Source of the DNA: Dyella flagellata | Lineage (GTDB): Bacteria; Pseudomonadota; Gammaproteobacteria; Xanthomonadales; Rhodanobacteraceae | DNA: 64,000 bases | Direction: 5' to 3' | Assembly: GCF_030160275.1 (NCBI RefSeq) | Contig: NZ_BSOA01000043.1 | Coordinates: 1 to 64,000, forward strand | In this document: positions 51,149 through 60,990 of the stretch, piece by piece | Position numbering within the stretch: position 1 is the stretch's first letter | How the letters are laid out: each line of letters begins with the position of its first letter | Notes under the pieces: generated by a model | Seen by the model: only the letters and a program-made list of their open reading frames with translations | What the model was told of the DNA's origin: nothing | Database searches by the model: none | Made by a program: the position numbers and the translations under genes

Positions 51149-51463
51149 GATCGGTTTCCTGATGGATTGAGGGGCTGCCTCGGCTCGGTAGCGAGGCCTT
51201 GGCCGGTGTGCATAGGAGACCGCGGTGGCGTATCCCGCTTGTGTCGGGAGACGTACCCAAAGGCATCGCAATGTGTAGGAAGCGGGTCCTGATACGTTTG
51301 GATACAAAACCCGTCCCCCCGGGCCGGCTTGCCCGGACCGGTTGCTACAAACGGATACAAAAAGCCACCGAAGCGGACATGTTCGGGATAAACCGGGAGC
51401 GCCCAATAGGTGTCATGGCGGCGCGCTGGCGCGGCCACTTGTCCACTACAAGGCAAACCGTCC
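51149..51463. other. Divergent promoter region of Ohr operon and thioredoxin-like gene
   Basis: No gene supported. A GATACGTTTGGATACAAAAC segment followed by CAAACGGATACAAAAAG shows a repeated GGATACAAAA (about 51300-51362), possibly a regulator site between the divergent genes. Confidence 0.35.
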
Positions 51464-52015
51464 ATGACATCCCTGAGAATGACCGCCGCCCTGGCCGCCC
51501 TTGGCGCGACCCTGCTGGCCTTCTGGCCCACCACCTGGACTGCCGCCAGCACCGAGCAGCCGGCTGCCGACACGCAGGCCCCCGACTTCACCGGCGCCGA
51601 CCGCTGGTTCAACTCCGCCCCACTGAACATCGACAGCCTGCGTGGCAAGGTGGTGCTGGTGGAGTTCTGGACCCGCGAATGCATCAATTGCATCCATGTG
51701 CTGCCGCACACCAAGGCGCTCTACCACAAGTACCATGACAAGGGGCTTCAGATCGTCGGCGTGCATACGCCCGAATACGACGAAGAGCGTGACCCGGTGC
51801 TGCTGCGAAAAGCCATCGGCGAGTATGGGATTACCTGGCCGGTGGCGATGGACAACAACTCCCGCATCTGGAATGCCTACGCCAATCACTACTGGCCGGC
51901 CCTCTATCTCATCGACCAGCACGGCCATATTATTTACAGCCACGTCGGCGAGGGAGGCTACGACGTAACCGAGCAACGCATCCGGCAGTTGCTGGGCTAT
52001 CCACAGGGCACTTGA
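51464..52015 (+). CDS. Thioredoxin/TlpA-like exported protein
   Basis: 183 residues from ATG 51464. N-terminal signal or anchor (about 6-26). Thioredoxin fold with redox pair C73-I-N-C76 (WTRECINC) and a cis-Pro in HYWPALYLID. Extracytoplasmic thiol-disulfide exchange or peroxide handling is likely. The C-terminus of the family's DipZ-type members is similar. It lies divergent from the Ohr operon and 23 bp before a response regulator. Confidence 0.87.
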   Translation: MTSLRMTAALAALGATLLAFWPTTWTAASTEQPAADTQAPDFTGADRWFNSAPLNIDSLRGKVVLVEFWTRECINCIHVLPHTKALYHKYHDKGLQIVGVHTPEYDEERDPVLLRKAIGEYGITWPVAMDNNSRIWNAYANHYWPALYLIDQHGHIIYSHVGEGGYDVTEQRIRQLLGYPQGT

Positions 52016-52038
52016 CGGCAACGCAGCTTCGGAGACTT

Positions 52039-52785
52039 ATGCTCATGGACCACATCGACAACATCCTCGTCGTCGATGACGATCGCGACATCCGCACCGG
52101 TGTCGTGGACTACCTTCGCAAGAACGGCTTGCGCGCGAGCGCGGCCGTTGACGGCCGCGACATGTTCGCGCAACTGGACGCCTCCGCGTTCGATCTCGTG
52201 GTGCTGGACATCATGATGCCTGGCGATGACGGCCTGGTGCTGTGCCGCACTTTGCGTAGCGGCAAGCATCGCGCGCTGCCGATCCTCTTGCTGACCGCGC
52301 GCGACGACGAAACCGATCGCATCATCGGCCTGGAGATGGGCGCAGACGACTACGTGGTAAAGCCGTTCTCGCCACGTGAACTGCTTGCGCGCATCAAGGC
52401 GGTCATACGCCGCACACGCATGCTGCCGCCGAATCTTCGCATTACCGAAACCGCCGAGCTGCTGTCGTTCGGGCGTTGGCGCCTGGACACGACGTCGCGC
52501 CATCTGTTGGACGAGCACGGCACCATCGTGCCGCTGAGCGGCGCGGAGTTTCGCTTGCTGCGCGTCTTCCTGGACCATCCGCAGCGCGTGCTTTCGCGCG
52601 ACCAATTGCTCAACCTCACCCAGGGCCGGGATGCCGAGCTGTTCGATCGCTCGATCGATCTGTTGGTAAGCCGCCTGCGCACCCGCCTGGAAGACAACGC
52701 CAAGGAGCAGTCGTACATCAAGACCGTGCGCAGCGAAGGTTATGTGTTCAGCATGCCGATCAGCGTGCCAGGGGATGACGCGTGA
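52039..52785 (+). CDS. OmpR-family response regulator
   Basis: 248 residues from ATG 52039 (GGAG 4 bases upstream; ATG 52045 is also possible). Receiver with DDD and D57 in VLDIMMP and the KPF lysine, then a winged-helix domain (SFGRWRLD...VRSEGYVFS). It overlaps the kinase gene by GTGA. The pair resembles OmpR/EnvZ. Being 23 bp behind the thioredoxin-like gene suggests it may be part of the same transcript. Confidence 0.92.
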   Translation: MLMDHIDNILVVDDDRDIRTGVVDYLRKNGLRASAAVDGRDMFAQLDASAFDLVVLDIMMPGDDGLVLCRTLRSGKHRALPILLLTARDDETDRIIGLEMGADDYVVKPFSPRELLARIKAVIRRTRMLPPNLRITETAELLSFGRWRLDTTSRHLLDEHGTIVPLSGAEFRLLRVFLDHPQRVLSRDQLLNLTQGRDAELFDRSIDLLVSRLRTRLEDNAKEQSYIKTVRSEGYVFSMPISVPGDDA

Positions 52786-54104
52786 GCCGCATGGCATCCG
52801 CCTTCCCGATGCGCTGGCTGCCGCGCGGCATGGCTTCGCGCCTGTACTTGATCATCTTCGTCGGCCTGATGCTGGCGCAGGGACTTTCTTTCGGGCTGAT
52901 GTTCTATGAGCGCTACGAAAGCGCCACCACGGTCATGCTCAACACCGTCGAGCACGAGGTAGCTACCTCGGTGGCCATGCTGGATCGCTTGCCCGCTGCC
53001 GAACGCGCCGACTGGCTGGGCCGCCTGCAGCGCGACAACTACCGTTTCGTGCTCGGGCACGGTCAGCCGGGTTCGCCGGTGATGAGCGCGCGCGCGCGCG
53101 GGCTCGCCAGCCGAATCGGGCAGGAAGTCGGCCCCGATTATCAGGCGCAAGCCGACACGATCTCGACCAAGCCCGAGCGCTACCAAGTGCATTTCCGCTT
53201 GCACGACGGCTCGACGCTCACCTTGGAAGTCACGCCACGAGGCGTGGCGCCGATCGCGCAATGGCTACCGGCTGTGCTGGTATTGCAGTTGTTCCTGTTG
53301 CTGGCATGCACCTGGCTGGCGGTGCGATTGGCGGCCCGTCCGCTGGCGCAACTTGCGCAAGCCGCGCAGGCCATGCTGCCGACGGCGGATGGCCCGCGCA
53401 TGAGCGAGGAGGGGCCTATCGAAGTGGCGCGGGCAGCGATTGCCTTCAACACGATGCAGGAGCGCATAGCCCGCCACCTCAAGGAGCGCTTGCACATCCT
53501 TGCCTCGATCTCGCACGACTTGCAGACCCCTATCACACGCATGCGTTTGCGCGCGGAATGCCTGGACGAGGGTGAAGAGCGCCGCAAGCTGCTCGGCGAC
53601 CTGCATGAGATGGAGCATCTGGTGCGTGAAGGCGTCGCCTATGCGCGCAGCGCGCACGGTGGCGCGGAGGCACCCGTGCGCATGGATGTGAAGGCCTTCC
53701 TGGAAAGCCTCGTGTTCGATTACCAGGACATGGGCAAGCCCGTGACGCTGGCGCGAACCGTCGGTGGCGCCGCCATGGTTCGCCAACAGGCGTTGCGGCG
53801 TGTGCTGGGCAACTTGATCGACAACGCCATCAAATATGGCGGCACCGCCGAAGTCAGTGCCTGGCGTAGTGAGGAAGGCGAGCTATGCATCGCCGTGTGC
53901 GATCGCGGGCCGGGCATTCCCGAAGAGCAGTTGGAGCAGGTCCTGCAACCGTTCTACCGCCTGGAGGGTTCGCGCAACCGCGATACCGGCGGCGCCGGTC
54001 TGGGCCTCGCCATCGCGATGCAATTGACGCGCGCCATCGGCGGTAACCTCAAGCTTTCCAATCGGCAAGGGGGCGGCCTTGCCGCCAATCTCAGCTTGCC
54101 TTGA
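52782..54104 (+). CDS. EnvZ-like sensor histidine kinase
   Basis: 440 residues, GTG start overlapping the regulator stop. Two membrane spans (about 20-40 and 163-183) with a periplasmic loop of about 120 residues, HAMP (about 184-236), HisKA with H245 (ISHDLQTP), and HATPase with NLIDNAIKYG, DRGPGIP and GAGLGLAIA. Partner of the regulator just upstream. Signal unknown; synteny with thiol/peroxide genes suggests envelope stress. Confidence 0.93.
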   Translation: MSRMASAFPMRWLPRGMASRLYLIIFVGLMLAQGLSFGLMFYERYESATTVMLNTVEHEVATSVAMLDRLPAAERADWLGRLQRDNYRFVLGHGQPGSPVMSARARGLASRIGQEVGPDYQAQADTISTKPERYQVHFRLHDGSTLTLEVTPRGVAPIAQWLPAVLVLQLFLLLACTWLAVRLAARPLAQLAQAAQAMLPTADGPRMSEEGPIEVARAAIAFNTMQERIARHLKERLHILASISHDLQTPITRMRLRAECLDEGEERRKLLGDLHEMEHLVREGVAYARSAHGGAEAPVRMDVKAFLESLVFDYQDMGKPVTLARTVGGAAMVRQQALRRVLGNLIDNAIKYGGTAEVSAWRSEEGELCIAVCDRGPGIPEEQLEQVLQPFYRLEGSRNRDTGGAGLGLAIAMQLTRAIGGNLKLSNRQGGGLAANLSLP

Positions 54105-54128
54105 TCGGCGCGGGCAATGCGCATCGCA

Positions 54129-54195
54129 GTAGGCTGGGATGGCAATCCCAGCATCGGGATGCTGCGTAGAAAGCTGGGATTATCAACCCAGCCTA
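54129..54195. repeat. REP pair
   Basis: GTAGGCTGGGATG...AACCCAGCCTAC, 25 bp after the kinase stop and 26 bp before the convergent gene end. Confidence 0.83.
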
Positions 54196-54220
54196 CACGC
54201 TGTATCGGACGTGGCGCTTC

Positions 54221-54769
54221 TTAAAGAAATTTCGCGAACTGGTCGATCGGGCGAAAGCGTAAGGTATCCAGTTCCCAGGCAAGCAGATCCGCGATCGCCA
54301 AGGTGTCGTTGCGGATCTGCCGGCGACGGGCCGAAAACTGCAGCAGCAGCTTGTTCCACCCATGCGACTGGGCGTCCAGTTCAAACGCGATCACGGCCGC
54401 CGCCAGGCGCGTCAGGTCGGCAGTCAAGCCTTGGCAGATCGCCGCTCGCGCGACCGCCAGCAATCGCTCGCGCGAGATCAGCTGGCTTACCCGCTTTTCG
54501 ATGGATACCGTGCGGGCGGCGCGAAGATCATCCGGCTCGAGCACCGCGTGATAGAGCAGGGCGGCCAGGACTCGTTCCACACGTCGTGCCAGGCGGCACT
54601 CTAGCGGCTCCAGCTCCACCGCATTCACCCCGGAGCGGCGCGTTTGGGCACCCCACGACCGAAACGGACGAGCATCCAGATCAGGCGGGTTGTGTCCGGC
54701 AGGTCGAAACGGCACCACGTTGCTGACGGTGCTGTTGTTGGATTCGGCCAGGGACTTCGTGCTCGTCAT
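54221..54769 (-). CDS. Unknown protein, RPIDQFA family paralog 1
   Basis: 182 residues, not recognised. A variable N-terminus (VVPFRPAG) is followed by a helical core: LARRVERVLAALLYHAVLE, RLLAVARAAICQGLTADLTR, LAAAVIAFELDAQS and the end FRPIDQFAKFL. It is homologous along its whole length to the gene at 56705-57253. No signal or membrane segment. The two copies bracket the XRE/SDR pair. Confidence 0.7.
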   Translation of the reverse strand: MTSTKSLAESNNSTVSNVVPFRPAGHNPPDLDARPFRSWGAQTRRSGVNAVELEPLECRLARRVERVLAALLYHAVLEPDDLRAARTVSIEKRVSQLISRERLLAVARAAICQGLTADLTRLAAAVIAFELDAQSHGWNKLLLQFSARRRQIRNDTLAIADLLAWELDTLRFRPIDQFAKFL

Positions 54770-54861
54770 AGCGCTTTCCAGTCGATCGGGCGTGTCGGTC
54801 TACGCCCCCTGAAAAGCTATCGGCCACGGCTCGCCTGCCTTGAATGAGCGCTCCGGCTACG

Positions 54862-55695
54862 TCACCGGCGCTCCATCAAGGACCTGATTTTGCCGGCGTC
54901 TTCCGCTGTCGCCGGGTTATAGACCACCATCGTGAGATCCGTTCGGCCGTCGACCGAAAAAGCCGAGTATTCGAACGAGAGCGAGCCGAGGATCGGGTGT
55001 CTTATGTGCTTGACGTTCTCATGCTGGCTGCCGCGGACATCGTTTTCGGCCCACATCGCCCTGAACTCGGGGCTGAGCCGGCACAGCTCGTCGACGAGTG
55101 GCTCCACCGCTGCCGCGGCGCCCGCTCTTGCGGCGTCGATCCTGAAGGAGCCGAGGATGAAGCGGGCCACGCTGTTCCAGTCATATTGCGCGGCGCGGGC
55201 GCGCGGATCGAGAAAGGTGAAGCGAAGAATATTGCGCTGTTCTGGCAGCAGTGATTCGTAGTCAATCAGCATCACGTTCGCTGCGCGGTTCCAGGCGAGT
55301 ACATCCCACGTAGCAGTGCGGATGATGGCGGGGCTGGGTTCCAGCGCATCTAGCACGCGCTGCAGCCTGGGCGTGATGCCTTCGTTCTTCCGGTAGCGCG
55401 CTTCCGGCGGGCGGCCCAGGCCGAGCAGGAACAGATGCTCGCGCTCGACCTCGGTCAGCATCAGGGCATGTCCAATCCGCTCCAGTACTTCAGCGGAAGG
55501 CGCACCGCCGCGGCCTTGTTCCAGCCACGTGTACCAAGTTGGGCTGATGTTCGCGCGCTGCGCGACTTCCTCGCGGCGCAGGCCCGGGGTTCGGCGGCGC
55601 CCGGAAGGAAAACCCAGCGCAATCGGGTCCAGCTTCATGCGCCGGTCGCGCAGATAGCTTCCGAGCAGGTTCTCGGTAGCGAGAGCTTCGGTCAT
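54862..55695 (-). CDS. XRE-family regulator with MmyB-like ligand domain
   Basis: 277 residues. N-terminal HTH (about 10-75: GLRREEVAQRANISPTWYTW, LEQGRGGAPS), then an MmyB-like ligand-binding domain (about 110-270: PAIIRTATWDVLAWNRAANV). Such regulators usually control a neighbouring oxidoreductase gene; here it is divergent from an SDR, 93 bp apart. The ligand is unknown. Confidence 0.9.
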   Translation of the reverse strand: MTEALATENLLGSYLRDRRMKLDPIALGFPSGRRRTPGLRREEVAQRANISPTWYTWLEQGRGGAPSAEVLERIGHALMLTEVEREHLFLLGLGRPPEARYRKNEGITPRLQRVLDALEPSPAIIRTATWDVLAWNRAANVMLIDYESLLPEQRNILRFTFLDPRARAAQYDWNSVARFILGSFRIDAARAGAAAAVEPLVDELCRLSPEFRAMWAENDVRGSQHENVKHIRHPILGSLSFEYSAFSVDGRTDLTMVVYNPATAEDAGKIRSLMERR

Positions 55696-55788
55696 CCAGT
55701 TAGCAATCTTAATAGGATAAAGTCACTACTTCACCAGGATACGCGGTAAGAGGATGCTTGTCTCCAGTCATCATTGGAGAGTTTGCTC

Positions 55789-56685
55789 ATGCGTGTGTTC
55801 GTCACCGGCGCCACCGGCAACATCGGTTCGAAAGTCGTCAGGGAATTGATCGCGGCGGGTCACCAAGTGACCGGACTATGCCGTTCGGAAGAGAAAGCGT
55901 CAGCGCTCGCTGCGGCCGGCGCGGAGGTCCATCGTGGCTCGATCACGGACCCGGATAGCCTGAAGCAAGCGGCCGCGCGCTCGGACGGTATCATCCACCT
56001 GGCCTTCAATCACGACTTTTCGCGCTTCGTGCAGAACTGCGAAGACGATCGCCTGGTGATCCGAGCGCTGGGCTCGGTCCTTGCCGGCTCCAAGCGTCCG
56101 CTGATCGTCACCTCCGGTACCCCGATCGCCAATACCGTGCCGGGTGAACCGGCCAAGGAAGACAATGCGACCGTCGGTACCGACACGCATCCCCGCGCGG
56201 CTTCGGAGGAAGCGGCTGCGCTGCTGGCGGCCGAAGGCGTCAACGTCTCGGTGGTGCGCCTCCCGCAAGTCCACGACCCGATTACGCAAGGCCTGCTCAC
56301 TCCAGCGATCGCGATGTATCGCGACAAGGGCGTGTGCACCTACGTAGGCGACGGCCTCAATCGCTGGCCCGCGGCGCATGTTCTGGACGTGGCGAGGCTG
56401 TACCGGCTGGCGATCGAAAGAGCCGAGCCGAACGCGAAATACCACGCGGTCGCCGAAGAAGGCGTGCCGATGCGTCACGTCGTGGAGGCTATCGGTCGCC
56501 GCTTGAACCTGCCGGTCAAATCGATCGCTGCGGACGAAGCGCCGAACTATTACGGCTGGCTTGCCCGATTCGCCGGCTACGACATGCCCGCCTCCAGCGC
56601 GCAGACGCGCAAGACGCTAGGGTGGAAACCTAATAGCCCCGGACTGCTCACCGATCTGGAGCAACTGCAGGTGTCGGCCCCGTAA
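55789..56685 (+). CDS. NAD(P)-binding SDR-like protein
   Basis: 298 residues from ATG 55789; TTG 55774 upstream overlaps the GGAGAG ribosome site and is rejected. Extended/atypical SDR: GATGNIGSK nucleotide-binding motif at residues 7-15, and a long C-terminal substrate domain. Often annotated as NAD-dependent epimerase or 3-beta-HSD-like. Probable target of the divergent XRE regulator. Confidence 0.88.
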   Translation: MRVFVTGATGNIGSKVVRELIAAGHQVTGLCRSEEKASALAAAGAEVHRGSITDPDSLKQAAARSDGIIHLAFNHDFSRFVQNCEDDRLVIRALGSVLAGSKRPLIVTSGTPIANTVPGEPAKEDNATVGTDTHPRAASEEAAALLAAEGVNVSVVRLPQVHDPITQGLLTPAIAMYRDKGVCTYVGDGLNRWPAAHVLDVARLYRLAIERAEPNAKYHAVAEEGVPMRHVVEAIGRRLNLPVKSIAADEAPNYYGWLARFAGYDMPASSAQTRKTLGWKPNSPGLLTDLEQLQVSAP

Positions 56686-56704
56686 AGGGCCGCACGCGGT
56701 GGTG

Positions 56705-57253
56705 TCAAAGATACCTGGCGAACTGGTCGATCGGGCGTAGCTTCAATTCGGCCAGGTCCCAGGCGAGCAGGCGCGCGACTGCCACAGTGTCGGCGTTGAT
56801 TTGCCGGCGCTGGGCTGAAAACAACCGCCATAGCCGGTTGCGCCAGCGCGACTGAAATTGCACTTCGAAAGTGATCGCGGCGGCGGCCAGGCGGGTAAGG
56901 TCAGCGGTCAAGCCGTGGTTGAGTGCGGCGCGTGCAACCGCCATCAAGCGATCGCGCGACACCAGCCGCTCCCCGCGCGTTTCGATGCTAAGCGGCTTCG
57001 AGGCGCGGGCATGCGCCTGCTCCAGTTGCGTGTGATAAAGCAGGGCGCACAGAACGCGTTCCACGCGCCGGGCCAAACCTTGTGCCGCTGCTTCCGGCTC
57101 CAGCACGTCTGCGTCGATGACGTGTACTTGGGCCTTGCGTGCTTGACCTGGACGAGCGCGATGCTGCCGAGGGGTGCCCCCGACCGGCCAAAGCGGTATG
57201 ACGTTGCTGGGAGCGTTGAGCTCGGCTTCGATGAGGAAATTAGTGGTCGCCAT
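56705..57253 (-). CDS. Unknown protein, RPIDQFA family paralog 2
   Basis: 182 residues from ATG 57253 (MATTNF; upstream ATGs possible, no clear ribosome site). Aligns end to end with the gene at 54221: VIPLWPVGG, LARRVERVLCALLYHTQLEQ, RLMAVARAALNHGLTADLTR, and the terminal LRPIDQFARYL. Helical, soluble, no known domain. It ends 19 bp after the SDR gene stop (convergent) and starts 48 bp from the end of the large hybrid kinase, same strand. Confidence 0.7.
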   Translation of the reverse strand: MATTNFLIEAELNAPSNVIPLWPVGGTPRQHRARPGQARKAQVHVIDADVLEPEAAAQGLARRVERVLCALLYHTQLEQAHARASKPLSIETRGERLVSRDRLMAVARAALNHGLTADLTRLAAAAITFEVQFQSRWRNRLWRLFSAQRRQINADTVAVARLLAWDLAELKLRPIDQFARYL

Positions 57254-57301
57254 GCTGCTGCACATGCATGAGGCGTGCCAGCGGTGCAATGCGCCTTAAG
57301 T

Positions 57302-60300
57302 TCAATCGACCGTGGTCGGGACGCGCCTGAGAACCGCAGTCAATGTCTGGGCCAGCTGCTGACCATGCAGCGGTTTGCGTAGGAAGGCGTCCATGCCGGC
57401 GGCGTAGGCGCGGCTTTCTTCATCGCCGCCGGCACGGGCGGTAATGGCGATCATCGGCAGCGCGTCGCCGCCTTGGCGCGAGCGCACCAGGGCGGCCCAT
57501 TGCAGCCCGTCCAGACCGGGCAGGTCCAGATCCACCAGCGCCGCATCGAAGCGCACTCGTTCCAGCGCCTCCAGTCCGCGCAGTGCGGTGGTGACATGTT
57601 CGACGGTATGGCCCTGCATCTCCAATAGACCTTCAACCACCGCCGCCACGACCGGATCGTCCTCCAACAGAAGCACGTGCGAGCGGCGGCTTTCGTGACG
57701 CAGTTCCGGTGACGGCCGTTCGACTGGCGCAGCCATTGCTTGCAGGGGCAGCCGCACGTAGAACCGGCTGCCCAAGCCGGGCGCCGATTCGAGCTGGATG
57801 GAGCCGCCCATGAGCGTCGCCAGTTCGCGGCAGATGGCCAGGCCAAGACCGCTGCCCGAGTCGCGCTGCGGGCTGTCCAACTGCTGATAGCGCTTGAACA
57901 GCTTGGCCTGGTCGGCTAGCGCGATGCCCGGGCCGGTGTCGCTGATGGTGAATTGCAGTCCCTCGGCGTCACTGACTAGCCCCAGGCGCACCTGCCCGCG
58001 TTCGGTGAATTTCAGCGCGTTGTTGCTGAGATTGAGCAGGATCTGCCGCACGCGCACGGCATCGCCCAGCACCAGCGCCGGCACGCCGTCGGCGATATCC
58101 GTGTATAAAGCCAGGCCCTTTGCCAAAGCCTTGGCCTGTTGCAGCTCGGCTACGTCCTGCAGCAAGCTGCTAGGATCGAAGATCGTGTGGACCACCTGCA
58201 GGCGGCCCGACTCGATGCGGGCCAGGTCGAGCGCATCGTTCACCAGCGTGAGCAGCACTTCGCCGGAGTTGCGGATGGTCTGCGCGTAGCGCCGCTCGGT
58301 ATCGTCCAGCGGACGGCTGAGCAACAGTTCGGCCATGCCCAGCACGCCGGTCATCGGCGTGCGGATTTCATGACCGAGCTGGGCGAGAAACTCGGTCTTG
58401 GCCTGGTTGGCGGTGCGTGCCAGTTGGTGTTCCTGGGTGATCAGTTCCAGGCGGTGTCGCTGCGCCTGGCGGCGGCGCATGGCTTGCAGCAGCGCCGCGA
58501 ACAACGCGGTCAGCAGCAGGGCGTAAGCGAGCCATGCCCACCAGCGCAACCACGGCGGGCGATCCACATGCAGGCGCAGCGGCGTGGCCAGTTCGCCCCA
58601 GCTGCCATTCGGGCCGGCTGCTTGCACATGCAAGCTGAAATCGCCGGCCGGCAATTGCGTAAAAGAGCGATCGCCGCGCGCGCCGGTATCGACCCAGCCG
58701 TTGTCCAGGCCGTCGAGATGGAAACGGTAGAGGTTGCGCTCCGGCGCGATGAAGGACATGGCGCGCGCTACCACGGTGAGATCACGATCGTCCCAGGCAA
58801 GCGTGATAGGGCCACTTTTCGGCAGCTGTTCAAGCATCCCGTTGCGATGGCGCACACTCAGCGCGCTCAGGCGTACTTCCGGCTGGCGATGATGCGGTTG
58901 AATCGCTTCCGGCTGGAATCCGACGATGCCGTTCTTGGAGGGAGCGTATAGACGTCCATCCGGCATGCGTGCGATCGCATTGCTGCCGAAATAGGTATCC
59001 ACCAGGCCATTTTGCAAGCCGAAGCCGCGCAGGCTGCCGCTGGCTGGCTCGTATAGCCACAGGCCGGCGCTGGTGAACAGCCAGGCGCGGCCGGCGGCGT
59101 CCACGCGCAGACTCATCACACTGTCGATCGTGCGCGGGTCGGTGAGCGGATAACGTGCCACGCGTGCCGCGTGATCGCCTTGGCAGCGATACACGGAAAG
59201 GCTGCCGCCGTCGGCCACCCATAGCTCATCGCCATGAAAATCCAGCGCGCGCACGAAGCGCCGCTCCACGCCCTGTAGGAAGTGGCCGGGCTGGCCATCT
59301 TGCCAGCGCGCCAAGCCTTTGTCGGTGGCTATCCATAACGCATGCCCATGCCAGCGCATGTCGTTGATCGACGCTGCCGCCAGCTCGGAGTCGAAGGGTA
59401 GGGGCGTGCAGCGCGTGCCGTCAGCGGGAACGGTGCATACGCCCGAAGGGACCAGGACCATATACGCGTTGCCGCTCTCGTCCAGCTCCACGTTATACGG
59501 CTCTGCGGGTACCGAAATGGACTCGATATGGCCTTGGTTGTAGCGAAAGCTGCCGTTGGAGGCGTTGATCCACAGCCGCCCGCGCGTGTCTGCCGCCATG
59601 CCGTAAATATCGTGGTGGGTGCCGGGCAGCCGTATCACAGCCGGTTCCACGGCCTGCGTGGCCGGGTCGAGGCGCTCGATTACGCCGTCCTCGTTACCAA
59701 TCCACAGCTTGCCGTCCGTGGCGGCAGCCACTGCGGAGAAAGCTCCCGGGCTTAGGCTGGTCGGATCGTCGGGGCGATGCACGCTGCGGGTGAACTCGTT
59801 CCAGTCCGGCGACAAATAGGCCAGGCCATTATTGGTGCCCAGCCATAGGCCGCCTTCGCGATCGCGCAGCAGGCGCAGCACGATCTGTCCGGGGAGTGCG
59901 TGAGGCAGCAGTTGATCCGCACTGAAACGGTAGATGCGCCCGTTCTGGTCGCGCAGTACCAGGCCATGAATGGTGCCCAGCCACAAGCGGCCGGTGCCGT
60001 CGGCGGCGATCGAGGCGACCGGTCCAGGCGGCACGCCTTCCAGCGGCACAGCTTGGGCAACCTTGTCGCGGTCTAGGCGAAACAGGCCGCGCACGGTGCC
60101 GATCAGCAGAGCATCGCCGTCGCGGACCAGGGCAATGACCTGGGGCGGGTCCAGGACCTGGCCGTCTTCGCTTTGAAAATGCACATGGCTATAACTGCCG
60201 TCACGCTCGCGCAGATCTACACCGGCACTGGTGCCTATCCACAGGCGGCCGTCGGGTTCGGCCAGGAGTGCGTGGATCTGGTTGTTGGCCAGGCTGCGCG

Positions 60301-60952
60301 GATCAGTCGGATCATGGCGGGCATGCGCGAAACGGTCTTCGCCCAGCATGCGGTCCAGGCCGCCGTCGCTAAGCCCCACCCACAGCGTGCCGTCGCGGTC
60401 CTGGGCCAGCGCTTCGACCTGGTTGCCACCCAGGCTGTCGGGCAGCTTGTCGTCATGGCGCCAGTGCACGAAGCGGTCGCGCGCAGCGTCATAGCGCGCC
60501 AGGCCATCGTCGCCAGCGTTCCACAGTCGTCCCTGCGAATCCACCAGCAGGGCGCGTACGCGATCGGATGGGGCGGCGTAGGCATCGCCGGCGCGGTGCG
60601 GCCAGGTCTTGAATTCCACGCCGTCGTAGCGCGCCAACGCTGCTCCGGCACCTATCCATACATAACCCTCGTGATCCTGCACTAACGCACTGATCGTCGG
60701 ATCAGGCAGCCCCTCGGCGGTGCCGAAGCGACGAAATTGCGGCGTGGGCGCAGGTGAGATGGCCGCTGGTGTTGCGATGCTGCCGGCAGCGGACTGCGTG
60801 CCGCCGAGCAGCAGCGCGGCAAGCACGAAAGTCAGCACGGGCGCCCCGATGGCCGTATGGCCTGGCTCGGCGCGTATTCGGTGGCCGTCACTTCGTTCGA
60901 TCCTGTCCCATAAGCCACCCATGATGCCGCGTGCGGAACCTGTTGGGTACAT
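57302..60952 (-). CDS. Two-component propeller hybrid kinase (reg_prop/Y_Y_Y)
   Basis: 1216 residues. Signal/anchor (about 35-58), then two seven-bladed reg_prop propellers (about 75-700; repeats such as DGTLWVGLSDGGLDRM and DGRLWIGTSAGVDLRE), a Y_Y_Y domain (about 715-795), a membrane span (about 805-827), HisKA with H861 (LGHEIRTPM), HATPase (NLSNNALKFT, DTGPGIA), and a receiver with D1141 (LVDLDLPGLDG). It has no DNA-binding domain, unlike Bacteroides hybrids. Likely senses an extracytoplasmic polymer. Start could also be ATG 60922. Confidence 0.92.
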   Translation of the reverse strand: MYPTGSARGIMGGLWDRIERSDGHRIRAEPGHTAIGAPVLTFVLAALLLGGTQSAAGSIATPAAISPAPTPQFRRFGTAEGLPDPTISALVQDHEGYVWIGAGAALARYDGVEFKTWPHRAGDAYAAPSDRVRALLVDSQGRLWNAGDDGLARYDAARDRFVHWRHDDKLPDSLGGNQVEALAQDRDGTLWVGLSDGGLDRMLGEDRFAHARHDPTDPRSLANNQIHALLAEPDGRLWIGTSAGVDLRERDGSYSHVHFQSEDGQVLDPPQVIALVRDGDALLIGTVRGLFRLDRDKVAQAVPLEGVPPGPVASIAADGTGRLWLGTIHGLVLRDQNGRIYRFSADQLLPHALPGQIVLRLLRDREGGLWLGTNNGLAYLSPDWNEFTRSVHRPDDPTSLSPGAFSAVAAATDGKLWIGNEDGVIERLDPATQAVEPAVIRLPGTHHDIYGMAADTRGRLWINASNGSFRYNQGHIESISVPAEPYNVELDESGNAYMVLVPSGVCTVPADGTRCTPLPFDSELAAASINDMRWHGHALWIATDKGLARWQDGQPGHFLQGVERRFVRALDFHGDELWVADGGSLSVYRCQGDHAARVARYPLTDPRTIDSVMSLRVDAAGRAWLFTSAGLWLYEPASGSLRGFGLQNGLVDTYFGSNAIARMPDGRLYAPSKNGIVGFQPEAIQPHHRQPEVRLSALSVRHRNGMLEQLPKSGPITLAWDDRDLTVVARAMSFIAPERNLYRFHLDGLDNGWVDTGARGDRSFTQLPAGDFSLHVQAAGPNGSWGELATPLRLHVDRPPWLRWWAWLAYALLLTALFAALLQAMRRRQAQRHRLELITQEHQLARTANQAKTEFLAQLGHEIRTPMTGVLGMAELLLSRPLDDTERRYAQTIRNSGEVLLTLVNDALDLARIESGRLQVVHTIFDPSSLLQDVAELQQAKALAKGLALYTDIADGVPALVLGDAVRVRQILLNLSNNALKFTERGQVRLGLVSDAEGLQFTISDTGPGIALADQAKLFKRYQQLDSPQRDSGSGLGLAICRELATLMGGSIQLESAPGLGSRFYVRLPLQAMAAPVERPSPELRHESRRSHVLLLEDDPVVAAVVEGLLEMQGHTVEHVTTALRGLEALERVRFDAALVDLDLPGLDGLQWAALVRSRQGGDALPMIAITARAGGDEESRAYAAGMDAFLRKPLHGQQLAQTLTAVLRRVPTTVD

Positions 60953-60990
60953 GTCCGCTCACGCCAAGCGGGCCTGTCTGACCTGTCCGT

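Noticed and set aside
50205-51266. 353-codon minus-strand frame over Ohr and the epoxide hydrolase-like gene
   Set aside because: It covers two well-supported genes in another frame on the same strand; low-complexity Arg/Ala/Gly composition.
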